This document shows, one piece after another, positions 1 to 7,939 of a stretch of DNA of 64,000 nucleotides; the stretch's first letter is position 1, and every line of letters starts with the position of its first letter. The translations under genes and the position numbers were made by a program. The notes below the pieces were generated by a model that was not told where the DNA came from, searched no databases, and worked only from the letters and a program-made list of their open reading frames with translations. Origin of the DNA: Bacteroidota bacterium (GTDB lineage: Bacteria; Bacteroidota; Bacteroidia; Chitinophagales; Chitinophagaceae); NCBI GenBank assembly GCA_005798905.1, contig SYIK01000013.1, positions 1-64,000 of the forward strand, given 5' to 3'.

Positions 1-1
1 A

Positions 2-1738
2 AAAAATCTTCTTTTTTTATTTATTTTCTTTACAAATATTTCATTCTCTCAGCACATAGGCACGGGGAGTATGAGTAACCATACAATAATAGCAAAAGCA
101 TATGGAACGGTTTATACTTGGGGGTCTAATGACTTTGGAGAGTTAGGGAATGGAACTAATGGAACTGGTACCAATAGCAATGTTCCTGTTGCAGTAAGCA
201 CAAGTGGAGTATTAAGTGGAAAAACAATTACACAAGTGGCTGGTGGCGCATACCATTCAATCGCATTAGCATCTGATGGAACGGTTTATACTTGGGGGGC
301 TAATGACTTTGGAGAATTAGGGAATGGAAATTATAGCAGTAGCAATGTTCCTGTTGCAGTAAACACAAGTGGAGCATTAAGTGGAAAAACAATTACACAA
401 GTTGCTGCTGGAGAAATACATTCCATCGCATTAGCATCTGATGGAACGGTTTATACTTGGGGTTTCAATGATGTTGGACAGTTAGGGAATGGAGATAATA
501 ATTATGCCAATAGCAATGTTCCTGTTGCAGTAAACACAAGTGGAGCATTAAGTGGAAAGACAATTACACAAGTTGCTTGTGGCGGAAACCATTCAATCGC
601 ATTAGCATCTGATGGAACGGTTTATACTTGGGGGGCTAATGGTGATGGAGAGTTAGGGAATGGAAATAATATCCAAAGCAATGTTCCTGTTGCAGTAAAC
701 ACAAGTGGAGTATTAAGTGGAAAAACAATTACACAAGTGGCTGGTGGCGCAAACCATTCAATCGCATTAGCATCTGATGGAACGGTTTATACTTGGGGTT
801 TCAATGGCTATGGACAGTTAGGGAATGGAGATAATACAGATAGCAATGTTCCTGTTGCAGTAAGCACAAGTGGAGTATTAAGTGGAAAAACAATTACACA
901 AGTTGCTGCTGGAGAAGTACATTCAATCGCATTAGCATCTGATGGAACGGTTTATACTTGGGGGTATAATTACTATGGACAGTTAGGGAATGGAAATAAT
1001 ACCAATAGCAATGTTCCTGTTGCAGTAACCACAAGTGGAGCATTAAGTGGAAAGACAATTACACAAGTTGCTTGTGGCGGAAACTATTCAATCGCATTAG
1101 CATCTGATGGAACGGTTTATACATGGGGATTTAACCACTATGGACAGTTAGGGAATGGAACTAATGGAACTGGTACCGATAGCAATGTTCCTGTTGCAGT
1201 AAGCACAAGTGTAATGGGATCACTCCCCGTAGAATGGCATAGCTTTACAGCCAAAAAACAAAACAACAATGTGTTGTTGGAGTGGAGCACAGCGAGTGAA
1301 CAAAACACAAAAGATTTTATTGTACAGCACAGCAGCAATGGTAGCGAGTATAAAAATATTGGAAATGTTACTGCTGCAGGCAACAGCAGTACAATAAAGT
1401 ATTATAACTGTTTGCATACTACTCCAATTAAAAGCAATAACTATTACCGAATACTACAAAGAGATTTGGATGGTAAGAGTAGCTACAGCGAAGTGCGAAT
1501 GGTAAAATTGCAACCCACGATTGATAAATTCAAAATCACAGGGAACCCGATAATAAATGGGCAGTTACAGATTACCATATTATCAGCATGTACCTTAAAA
1601 TTGTATTCGTCCGACGGAACCATTTTATGGAGCAAAAAATTTGCAGCAGGATCGCAAACGGTGGATATGAGTAAATATGCCAAAGGAATTTATTTGTTGA
1701 AAGCAGAAGGACAGAGTGAGCAGATTGTAGTGCAGTAA
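2..1738 (+). CDS. secreted RCC1-repeat protein with T9SS C-terminal sorting domain (5' end outside window)
   Basis: The reading frame is open to the left edge, and its first codons encode a Sec signal peptide (KNLLFLFIFFTNISFSQ, ending in a typical S-F-S-Q cleavage region). The ATG at 71 is therefore internal and the start lies before the window. Seven RCC1/WG-type beta-propeller units follow, each with the pattern TVYTWG, GxLGNG, SNVPVAV, HSIALASDG. After about residue 385 of the 71-based frame comes the Bacteroidota 'LPVEW.SFTA.....LEWSTASEQN' domain, then a C-terminal segment ending in KGIYLLKAEGQSEQIVVQ, typical of a T9SS type A sorting signal. It is predicted to be exported and surface-attached or released. 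RCC1 propellers bind proteins or other ligands; the ligand here is unknown. The units are nearly identical at the DNA level. Confidence 0.88.
   Translation, partial: KNLLFLFIFFTNISFSQHIGTGSMSNHTIIAKAYGTVYTWGSNDFGELGNGTNGTGTNSNVPVAVSTSGVLSGKTITQVAGGAYHSIALASDGTVYTWGANDFGELGNGNYSSSNVPVAVNTSGALSGKTITQVAAGEIHSIALASDGTVYTWGFNDVGQLGNGDNNYANSNVPVAVNTSGALSGKTITQVACGGNHSIALASDGTVYTWGANGDGELGNGNNIQSNVPVAVNTSGVLSGKTITQVAGGANHSIALASDGTVYTWGFNGYGQLGNGDNTDSNVPVAVSTSGVLSGKTITQVAAGEVHSIALASDGTVYTWGYNYYGQLGNGNNTNSNVPVAVTTSGALSGKTITQVACGGNYSIALASDGTVYTWGFNHYGQLGNGTNGTGTDSNVPVAVSTSVMGSLPVEWHSFTAKKQNNNVLLEWSTASEQNTKDFIVQHSSNGSEYKNIGNVTAAGNSSTIKYYNCLHTTPIKSNNYYRILQRDLDGKSSYSEVRMVKLQPTIDKFKITGNPIINGQLQITILSACTLKLYSSDGTILWSKKFAAGSQTVDMSKYAKGIYLLKAEGQSEQIVVQ
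108..1277 (+). repeat. tandem 165-174 bp coding repeats (RCC1 units)
   Basis: Seven tandem units begin with the same ACGGTTTATAC motif at about 108, 282, 447, 618, 783, 948 and 1113, giving periods of 174, 165, 171, 165, 165 and 165 bp. Length differences are multiples of three in the loop after GGGAATGGA. Near-identity between units indicates recent duplication or gene conversion, and the copy number could vary by recombination. Confidence 0.9.
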
Positions 1739-1756
1739 AATAATAACCGCTCATAA

Positions 1757-1781
1757 TTTTTTTTTTTTTTTGGGGGGGGGG
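1757..1781 (+). repeat. homopolymer pair T15 then G10 upstream of a sugar transferase
   Basis: Fifteen T are followed directly by ten G, 55 bp before the ATG of the sugar transferase at 1837 and 18 bp after the stop of the RCC1 protein. A ten-base G run is exceptional in DNA this AT-rich. Tracts of this kind can change length by replication slippage and so alter promoter or leader spacing. It could also be a sequencing or assembly artefact. Confidence 0.85.
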
Positions 1782-1836
1782 TAAAATGATAACAACTAAA
1801 TTCGCGAACAATATCAATGAAAGCTGAGGAAAAAAT

Positions 1837-2601
1837 ATGAGAATAATTCATTCACAAATAGAAACAATATCGTCAACTTTCAAACAGCGAAAGAAACTGT
1901 CAGCTTTCAATAAGCAGTTTTCTCCAACAAAAAAAGTAACTGGGTTCATAAAAACCAGCGAATCATATTGGATGCAAAATGCTAAAATTGATTTTAAACC
2001 CATGCATAGTGGACAGTTATTTACCAAAAGAATAATTGATATTATTGGTTCTGTTTTTTCATTAATTATTTTCTTTCCGATTTTACTTTTTTTAGCCATT
2101 CGTACAAAACTATCTTCTCCCGGTCCTATCTTTTATTTTCAGGAAAGAGTTGGTAAAAACGGCAAACGATTTAAGTTAATCAAATTTCGATCGATGGTTT
2201 TGAAAGCGGAAAAACACGGTCCGCAATTATCGCACAGAAACGATAGTCGAATTACACCTTGGGGAAAAACAATGCGCTATTGGCGATTGGATGAATTGCC
2301 GCAACTCTGGAATATCTTAAAAGGAGAAATGAGTTTTGTGGGCCCAAGACCAGAACGGAATTGCTTTGCAAAACAACTCATTGAAATTTTACCTAGTTAC
2401 AAAAAGTTGCAGCAAATAAAACCAGGCTTAAGTTCGTACGGTATGGTTCGATTTGGTTATGCCGAAAATATTGAAGAAATGCTGGAGAGAAGTCGTTACG
2501 ATTTTATGTATTTAAGAAATCCATCCCTTATATTTGATTTTAAAGTTGTAATAGGGACATTTAAAGTTATTTTTTTAAATACAAGCAAGCATCCTCATTA
2601 G
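1837..2601 (+). CDS. bacterial sugar transferase (undecaprenyl-phosphate glycosyl-1-phosphate transferase family)
   Basis: At 254 residues this matches the monotopic phosphoglycosyl transferase (PF02397) family that loads the first sugar-1-phosphate onto undecaprenyl phosphate for exopolysaccharide or O-antigen synthesis. The re-entrant membrane helix is at about 65-90 (KRIIDIIGSVFSLIIFFPIL). It is followed by SSPGPIFYFQERVGKNGK, the KFRSM motif, RLDELPQLWNILKGEMSFVGPRPE (catalytic Asp-Glu pair in LDELPQ) and KPGLSSYG. There is a non-conserved N-terminal extension of about 60 residues. The gene stands alone behind the T15G10 tract. The sugar substrate cannot be told from sequence. Confidence 0.9.
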   Translation: MRIIHSQIETISSTFKQRKKLSAFNKQFSPTKKVTGFIKTSESYWMQNAKIDFKPMHSGQLFTKRIIDIIGSVFSLIIFFPILLFLAIRTKLSSPGPIFYFQERVGKNGKRFKLIKFRSMVLKAEKHGPQLSHRNDSRITPWGKTMRYWRLDELPQLWNILKGEMSFVGPRPERNCFAKQLIEILPSYKKLQQIKPGLSSYGMVRFGYAENIEEMLERSRYDFMYLRNPSLIFDFKVVIGTFKVIFLNTSKHPH

Positions 2602-2941
2602 AAGAGAAAAAATCCAACTCCTTTTTTATTAGATTTTTGTTCATAACATGTGCTAATTCATATATCTATGGTTAATAACCTCCTTTATTTTGGTGCAGAA
2701 CTAGTGCATTAAAATGAAGCAAAAAGTTTGGATACGGATTAACTGAATTGTAATTTAGCATTATCAAGGTTGATAAAATCTGTAAAAGGAAAATGTTGAT
2801 CTGATACTGAAAAATCTGTAAAAAGATTGGACAGTTGCGGTTGAAAATTTGAAAGGCCAAAAGCCAGACAGATGAATGATTTCGAAAGGAATTTGTAGAT
2901 CGCGGAGGTTGAAAATCTTTAATCGGAGGAGAAACCTCAAC

Positions 2942-3012
2942 AAAAAGCGTTGAATTAATAGGATTTTCATTTGCTACGGCGAATGAGTATCTAAAAGATT
3001 CGGCGCTTTTTT
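2942..3012 (+). terminator. nested hairpin with T-run (possible terminator)
   Basis: GCGTTGAAT (2947-2955) pairs with ATTCGGCGC (2998-3006) over nine positions including two G-U pairs. The stem is extended by A5/T5, and an inner hairpin lies at 2969-2984. The A-rich left flank and T-rich right flank would let it act in both directions. Confidence 0.45.
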
Positions 3013-3029
3013 GTTTTTATATTGATTTT

Positions 3030-3057
3030 TTTGCTACCTAATTTTAAGTTAGTTTTG
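3030..3057 (+). promoter_or_regulatory. candidate promoter and leader hairpin of the L31 gene
   Basis: TAGTTTTG at 3050-3057 fits the Bacteroidota -7 element TAnnTTTG. The nearest TTTG is at 3030-3033, only 16 bp away, so the -33 box is weak. The leader downstream (3076-3093) contains GTACGG and CCGTGC arms around an A-rich loop, a small hairpin that may be regulatory. Both assignments are tentative. Confidence 0.4.
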
Positions 3058-3116
3058 CGGCTCAATTTTTTTTACTCGTACGGCAAAATCCGTGCGGCCT
3101 TTAAAATCATAAATTT

Positions 3117-3368
3117 ATGAAAACAGGAATCCATCCCGAAACGTACCGTTTAGTTGTGTTTAAAGACATGAGTAACGGACATTCATTTCTTAGTCGTTCC
3201 ACTACAGCCAGCAAAGAAACAATTGCTTGGGAAGATGGCAACGAATATCCATTAGTAAAATTGGAGATTTCCAATATGTCGCATCCTTTCTTTACCGGCA
3301 AAAGTATGTTGGTGGATACTGCAGGACGTATTGATAAATTTAAAAAGAGATACGAAAAGAAGAAATAA
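3117..3368 (+). CDS. rpmE2: 50S ribosomal protein L31, type B
   Basis: This 83-residue protein has the L31 signature: [11 protein letters not shown] at the start, FLSRSTT, then [13 protein letters not shown] and [14 protein letters not shown] near the C-terminus. It lacks the CxxC zinc-binding cysteines, so it is the zinc-independent type B form. It is a component of the large ribosomal subunit central protuberance. It has its own candidate promoter, a leader of about 60 nt and a strong downstream terminator, so it is probably a single-gene transcript. Confidence 0.95.
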   Translation: MKTGIHPETYRLVVFKDMSNGHSFLSRSTTASKETIAWEDGNEYPLVKLEISNMSHPFFTGKSMLVDTAGRIDKFKKRYEKKK

Positions 3369-3383
3369 TTGTTTCTTCAAACA

Positions 3384-3415
3384 AAAAATCCCGAAGATTG
3401 CTTCGGGATTTTTTG
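3384..3415 (+). terminator. intrinsic terminator after L31 gene
   Basis: AAAAATCCCGAAG and CTTCGGGATTTTTT flank an ATTG loop. This is a long GC-containing stem with A/T tails, so it may work in both directions. Confidence 0.9.
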
Positions 3416-3440
3416 TTTCATAAATAGTTAGTTTTACAAC

Positions 3441-4598
3441 ATGTCGTGCAAAATAATTTTTACAGAGACAAATTATAAACAGGAAGATTTTTTCCCCTTT
3501 ACACACACACGCAAAATTCAGGACGTCAGAATTGGAATTTTGAGTCTTCGCGAAAAATGGGAAAAATTGTTGTGGATGAAATCATGTGATGATTCATTGA
3601 GTTCAATTGCCCAAACAGAAAAAAATAATAAAAATGAAAGTTGGATAATACTTCCGGGAAATTTATTACCATCAGCGTCGTTGTGCAAAGCAATTCTAAA
3701 ATTAGAAAACGGATCATTTATTGCAAACGAAAAAAATCAACCCATTGCATTTCGGGTTTCCAAAAATGAAATTTTGCCAAATGGGAAAATAAAAAAAGGG
3801 AAAAGGATTTCAATAAATTTTGATGTGCACTATTTAACATCTCCGTTGGATATTATTTTACAAAACGATGCATCGCTTCGATTTGATTTTAATTTGATAA
3901 CCAAAGGAAGAAAATCAATTGCTATTCCAAAATATGTAAAGACAAAAAATCCTTCGAAAATATTTATTGAAAATGGAGCTCGATTGGAGCATTGTATTTT
4001 AAATGCTTCCGTAGGACCAATTTATATTGGAAAAAATTCACTGATAATGGATGGGGCTGTTTTGCGTGGATCCGTTGCCATTGGCGACGAGAGTGTAGTA
4101 AAATCGAATGCAACAATTTACGGGGCAACTACAGTTGGCACGGGATGCGTGGTAGGAGGTGAGGTTAAAAATTCTGTTTTTTTTGATTATTCAAATAAAG
4201 TGCACCACGGTTATATTGGCGATTCCATAATTGGTTCTTATTGCAATTTGGGTGCGGGTACTAGTAATTCTAATATTAAAAATAATGCTAGCAAAGTGAA
4301 GTTGAAATTTGCGAAAGGGATAGTAAATACTGGTGCAAAATGTGGCATGTTTATGGGCGATTATTCTCGAACGGCAATCAACACTTCTATAAATACAGGA
4401 ACAGTTATTGGTGTTTGTTGTAATATATTTGATAGCGGACTTACGCCAAAAAGTATTTCAAATTTTTCCTGGGGGAATTTTGCAAAATATGATTTGTTAA
4501 AAGCATTTGCGGATATTGGCGCTTGGAAGAAAATGAAAAAACAAAAAATTACAAAAGAAGAAAAAGAAAACTTGAAATATATTTTTGAAAATTATTAA
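3441..4598 (+). CDS. GlmU-like putative sugar nucleotidyltransferase with left-handed beta-helix
   Basis: This 385-residue protein belongs to the Bacteroidota 'GlmU family / putative sugar nucleotidyltransferase' group. The N-terminal half resembles the NTP_transf_4 domain (TRKIQDVRIGILSLREKWE) but lacks the classic G-x-G-T-R-M-x-P-K loop. Residues of about 180-330 carry hexapeptide repeats (GPIYIGKNSLIMDGAVLRGSV, SVVKSNATIYGATTVGTGCVVGGEV). The acyl or nucleotidyl substrate is not evident. It lies 8 bp upstream of tpiA, so the two are probably co-transcribed. Confidence 0.75.
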   Translation: MSCKIIFTETNYKQEDFFPFTHTRKIQDVRIGILSLREKWEKLLWMKSCDDSLSSIAQTEKNNKNESWIILPGNLLPSASLCKAILKLENGSFIANEKNQPIAFRVSKNEILPNGKIKKGKRISINFDVHYLTSPLDIILQNDASLRFDFNLITKGRKSIAIPKYVKTKNPSKIFIENGARLEHCILNASVGPIYIGKNSLIMDGAVLRGSVAIGDESVVKSNATIYGATTVGTGCVVGGEVKNSVFFDYSNKVHHGYIGDSIIGSYCNLGAGTSNSNIKNNASKVKLKFAKGIVNTGAKCGMFMGDYSRTAINTSINTGTVIGVCCNIFDSGLTPKSISNFSWGNFAKYDLLKAFADIGAWKKMKKQKITKEEKENLKYIFENY

Positions 4599-4606
4599 AT
4601 CGTAAA

Positions 4607-5368
4607 ATGAGAAAACAAATTGCTGCATCAAATTGGAAAATGAATCTTAATCTGCAAAAGGCGGATGAACTACTTCAAACTGTTTTAACAACAGTTCCGA
4701 AATTAAAAGCTCACCAACAAGTAATTATTGCAGTTCCATTTCCTTTTTTGCAAATGGCAAAAGAAAAAATTGCAACTAATTCCAATTTCGAAATTGCTGC
4801 ACAAAATTGCCATCATAAAAAAAGTGGAGCATTTACGGGAGAAATTTCTACCGAGATGTTGCAATCGATTTGTGTTAATTATTGTATTGTCGGACATAGC
4901 GAACGTCGAGAATATTTTTTGGAAACTAATAATCAGATAGCTGAAAAAATAAATTTGTGTTTGGCAGATCAGTTGGCTCCAATTTTTTGTTGTGGAGAAA
5001 ATTTATCGGTTCGTGATTCAGAAAATCAAAACAATTTTGTAAAAGTTCAACTTAGCGAATCGCTGTTTCATCTTTCGGAAGATGAAATCAAAAAAATAAT
5101 TATTGCTTATGAGCCAATATGGGCAATAGGAACAGGGAAAACAGCAACTGCAAATCAAGTGCAACAAATGCACGCACATATCCGTACTGTGATTGCAGAA
5201 AAATATGGAGAGGTTGTTGCAAATGAAATTTCAATTTTGTATGGCGGAAGTGTAAATGCTGCCAATGCAAAAGAAATTTTTAATTGTCAGGATGTGGATG
5301 GTGGTTTAGTTGGAGGGGCTTCATTAAAGGCAGTTGATTTTGTTGAAATAATTTCTGGGTTGAAATAA
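4607..5368 (+). CDS. tpiA: triosephosphate isomerase
   Basis: This is a full-length 253-residue TIM barrel interconverting dihydroxyacetone phosphate and glyceraldehyde 3-phosphate in glycolysis and gluconeogenesis. Catalytic Lys is in NWKMN (about residue 11), the electrophilic His in GHSERR (about 96), and the base Glu in YEPIWAIGTGKTA (about 168). The phosphate-binding loops YGGSVN and GLVGGASL are present near the C-terminus. It is cytosolic and follows the GlmU-like gene closely. Confidence 0.97.
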   Translation: MRKQIAASNWKMNLNLQKADELLQTVLTTVPKLKAHQQVIIAVPFPFLQMAKEKIATNSNFEIAAQNCHHKKSGAFTGEISTEMLQSICVNYCIVGHSERREYFLETNNQIAEKINLCLADQLAPIFCCGENLSVRDSENQNNFVKVQLSESLFHLSEDEIKKIIIAYEPIWAIGTGKTATANQVQQMHAHIRTVIAEKYGEVVANEISILYGGSVNAANAKEIFNCQDVDGGLVGGASLKAVDFVEIISGLK

Positions 5369-5406
5369 TTTGTGCTACTCTTTTGTAAATAAAAAATTCG
5401 TAATGC

Positions 5407-6672
5407 ATGTGGATGAAGATTTTTAATGCAAGTATTTACCGGTTTTTATTTTTGCTTGTCAATTTTTTTGTTTCCTTATTGGTTGCCAAACTTTCTGGTG
5501 CAACTAATTTTGGCATCATTTCCTTATTGATTGTGAATAGCGCTGTTTTTTTACTCATTTCAGGTTTGGGAACCGATGCGGCAATCATTTGGCATGGAGC
5601 AAAAAATGAACTTTCAACCAATCAAGTTTTTTCATTTGCATCTTTTGCAGGAATTTTTCAACTCTTGCTTTTTGCTTTATTGGAATTTTTTTCAATTTCA
5701 TTTTTCGATACAACATTACTAACGCAACAAGCGAGTAGTTCCTTTTTAATTTTGGAAATGATTTATTTCACGGGGTTGATTTTGGTTGAAAAATATGTTT
5801 CTCTTTTTTATGCATTGAATAAAGCTGCAATTGCAAATAAAGTTTTGTTGTTTGTGTCTAGTCTGTTTTTTGTTTTATTATTGCTTGGATTTACAGGTTT
5901 GTTTACAATTGTAAACTCTTTTTTACTTTTTTGTAGTTTAATTTTTTTACAAGGAATTTCTGTTTCTTTCGTATTCCATTATCTGAACAATAAGATAAAA
6001 TTTGAAAGGATAAAATCTGCACATTTAAAATCGCTATTTCATTTTTCTGCAATTGTCTTTTTTACCAATCTGATTCAATTTTTCGCTTATCGAAGTGACT
6101 ATTGGATTTTGAATTATTATTTCGGAAAAAGCGAAGTAGGAATTTATGCTCAAGCTTGTCAATTTGCACAACTGCTCTGGGTTGCTCCAAAAATTATTGC
6201 AGCATTAATAGTGCCGGCGTTTCTAAACCAACCCAATTATGAACGGACTAAATTTTTACAACTTTATCGAGTTATAAGTATTTTTTCAATTTTTATAATT
6301 ATTGCCATTGTATTAATGGCGGCTTTCATCTATCGCTTTTTCTTTCAAGTAGAATTTTCGAAAGGGTTTTTACCATTGTTGGTAATGCTTCCTGGTTATT
6401 TTTTATTTATTTCGACAACTTTTTTTGCCGCTTATTTTTCTATTCAGAAAAAACTTTGGATAAATTTCATAAACACAGCCTTTTGTTTAATTGTAATTAT
6501 TTCACTCGATTTTTTATTAATTCCAAAATCAGGAATGATGGGAGCAGCTTTTGCAAACTCAGTAGCATATTCAATTGCAGCTTTAATAATGGGGTTTCAA
6601 TTCTTAAAAAATGAAAAGATTTCCATTCGCGAATTTTGGAAATTTCAAAAATCAGATTTTATATTGTTGTAA
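5407..6672 (+). CDS. polysaccharide/oligosaccharide flippase (Wzx-like, MOP superfamily)
   Basis: This 421-residue integral membrane protein has about 12 hydrophobic segments. The N-terminus (RFLFLLVNFFVSLLVAKLSGATNFGIISL) is typical of the polysaccharide biosynthesis/MATE-like exporters that flip lipid-linked sugar units across the inner membrane. It sits between tpiA and a glycosyltransferase and 18 bp before the latter. The start is the ATG at 5407; an ATG at 5416 is also possible. Confidence 0.85.
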   Translation: MWMKIFNASIYRFLFLLVNFFVSLLVAKLSGATNFGIISLLIVNSAVFLLISGLGTDAAIIWHGAKNELSTNQVFSFASFAGIFQLLLFALLEFFSISFFDTTLLTQQASSSFLILEMIYFTGLILVEKYVSLFYALNKAAIANKVLLFVSSLFFVLLLLGFTGLFTIVNSFLLFCSLIFLQGISVSFVFHYLNNKIKFERIKSAHLKSLFHFSAIVFFTNLIQFFAYRSDYWILNYYFGKSEVGIYAQACQFAQLLWVAPKIIAALIVPAFLNQPNYERTKFLQLYRVISIFSIFIIIAIVLMAAFIYRFFFQVEFSKGFLPLLVMLPGYFLFISTTFFAAYFSIQKKLWINFINTAFCLIVIISLDFLLIPKSGMMGAAFANSVAYSIAALIMGFQFLKNEKISIREFWKFQKSDFILL

Positions 6673-6690
6673 CTACTTCAAAATTAAATT

Positions 6691-7860
6691 GTGGAAGAAA
6701 ATAATTCACCTATCCTTTGGCTTCCTTCTTGGTATCCGAGTAAGTTGGATAAATTTAATGGCGATTTTATTCAACGCCATGCCAAATCTTTGACTTTGTA
6801 TAAACCGGTTCATGTTTTGTATGTTATAAAAGACACTAAAAATTTTGTAACTGATAATATTAAAGTTGAAAAAAACAGCTTTCAAAATCTTACAGAAACA
6901 ATTGTTTATTATGCTGTACCAATGTATTTGCCGAGCATTGCAAATAAAATATATTCATTTTATAAATATTGTAGTATTTATAAAAAGCAGTTGAAACTAC
7001 TTTTCGAAAAAGAAGGAAAACCAAAGTTTGTTCATGTGCATGTTGCGTACAAAGCAGGGTTGATTGCTTTGTATTTAAAGTACAAGTTTGGAATTTCATA
7101 TTTTGTTACGGAGCATTGGTCGGGCTACAATAAAAATGTTGCGAACAATTATTTTAATCGAAATTTTATATTTAGATTTTTAGTTAAAAAAATATTTCAA
7201 CTTTCGAATTGTGTAATTCCTGTAAGTTATGATTTGGGTGAAAAAATAAAAGCAATTGAATCGAGTGCTAAAATAAAAATTATTCCCAATGTTGTGGATA
7301 AGCAATTGTTTTATTTTAATGAAACCAAAAATGAAAAATTTCAATTTGTACATTATACTTCACTTGATAATTCGAAAAATACAATTGGTTTATTAAGAGT
7401 GCTAAAATCATTGGTACTAAAAAGAGGTGATTGGAATTGTGTAATTTATGGACCAGCCATCGAAATGTTACGGTATTTTGTAATACAAAATAATTTGCAA
7501 CAAAATGTTCAGTTTGAAGGTGAAATTACGCATGAAAATGTAGCAACGCTTTTAAGAAATTCAGACATTTTTATTTCTTTTAGTAATTACGAAACGCAAT
7601 CGTGTAGCATTTTAGAAGCTTTGTGTTGTGGAATTCCTGTAATTGCAACCAAAGTTGGGGGCGTTACTGAAATTATTAATTCTGAAAATGGAGTTTTAGT
7701 TGAGCCAAACAATGAACCAGCTTTACTTTTGGCCATTGAAACAATGTTAACAAATTACAAAACTTACAATCGAATAATAAATGCTTTTACGGCTCAAAAT
7801 AAATATTCACAAACTGAAGTTAGCACTCAACTATTAGCTTTATATCAAGCTGGGTTTTAA
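6691..7860 (+). CDS. glycosyltransferase family 4 (GT-B fold)
   Basis: This 389-residue protein most likely starts with GTG; no in-frame ATG precedes the conserved ILWLPSWYPSKLDKFNGDFIQRHA. The N-terminal acceptor domain contains HVHVAYKAG and TEHWSGYN. The C-terminal donor domain has the family signature SFSNYETQSCSILEALCCGIPVIATKVGGVTEII, with the conserved Glu in the E-x7-E region. It transfers a sugar from a nucleotide-sugar donor during surface polysaccharide synthesis, in line with the adjacent flippase. Donor and acceptor are unknown. Confidence 0.88.
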   Translation: MEENNSPILWLPSWYPSKLDKFNGDFIQRHAKSLTLYKPVHVLYVIKDTKNFVTDNIKVEKNSFQNLTETIVYYAVPMYLPSIANKIYSFYKYCSIYKKQLKLLFEKEGKPKFVHVHVAYKAGLIALYLKYKFGISYFVTEHWSGYNKNVANNYFNRNFIFRFLVKKIFQLSNCVIPVSYDLGEKIKAIESSAKIKIIPNVVDKQLFYFNETKNEKFQFVHYTSLDNSKNTIGLLRVLKSLVLKRGDWNCVIYGPAIEMLRYFVIQNNLQQNVQFEGEITHENVATLLRNSDIFISFSNYETQSCSILEALCCGIPVIATKVGGVTEIINSENGVLVEPNNEPALLLAIETMLTNYKTYNRIINAFTAQNKYSQTEVSTQLLALYQAGF

Positions 7861-7905
7861 TTGGAATTACAAATTTTATTAATATTTCAACTCGCCGATT
7901 TTCGT

Positions 7906-7913
7906 TACCTTTG
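7906..7913 (+). promoter_or_regulatory. -7 promoter element of lepA
   Basis: TACCTTTG fits TAnnTTTG and lies 26 bp before the lepA start codon. No clear TTTG box lies 19-21 bp upstream (only TTTC at about 7885), so the assignment rests on the -7 element alone. Confidence 0.5.
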
Positions 7914-7939
7914 CGGCTCTTAAAAATGAGCTGAAACCC

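Larger units (their letters stand above)
2602..3116. other. gene-free stretch with imperfect repeats and a nested hairpin
   Basis: No convincing gene is present. AAAATCTGTAAAA occurs twice (about 2775 and 2811), and GGTTGAAAAT occurs twice in GCGG-rich surroundings (about 2837 and 2907). The stretch ends in a long hairpin: arm 2942-2955 pairs with 2998-3011, enclosing a second hairpin ATTTGC-TACG-GCGAAT at 2969-2984, with T6 at 3007-3012. It could be a small structured RNA ending at 3012. I do not recognise the hallmarks of tmRNA, RNase P RNA or SRP RNA. Confidence 0.35.

Noticed and set aside
71-73. ATG as the start of the RCC1-repeat protein
   Set aside because: The same frame runs without a stop to position 2 and encodes a complete hydrophobic signal peptide ending in FSQ, so this ATG is internal.
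2602-3012. tmRNA, RNase P RNA, SRP RNA or 6S RNA
   Set aside because: None of the conserved sequence blocks of the first three families is seen, and there is no extended rod with a central bubble as in 6S RNA.
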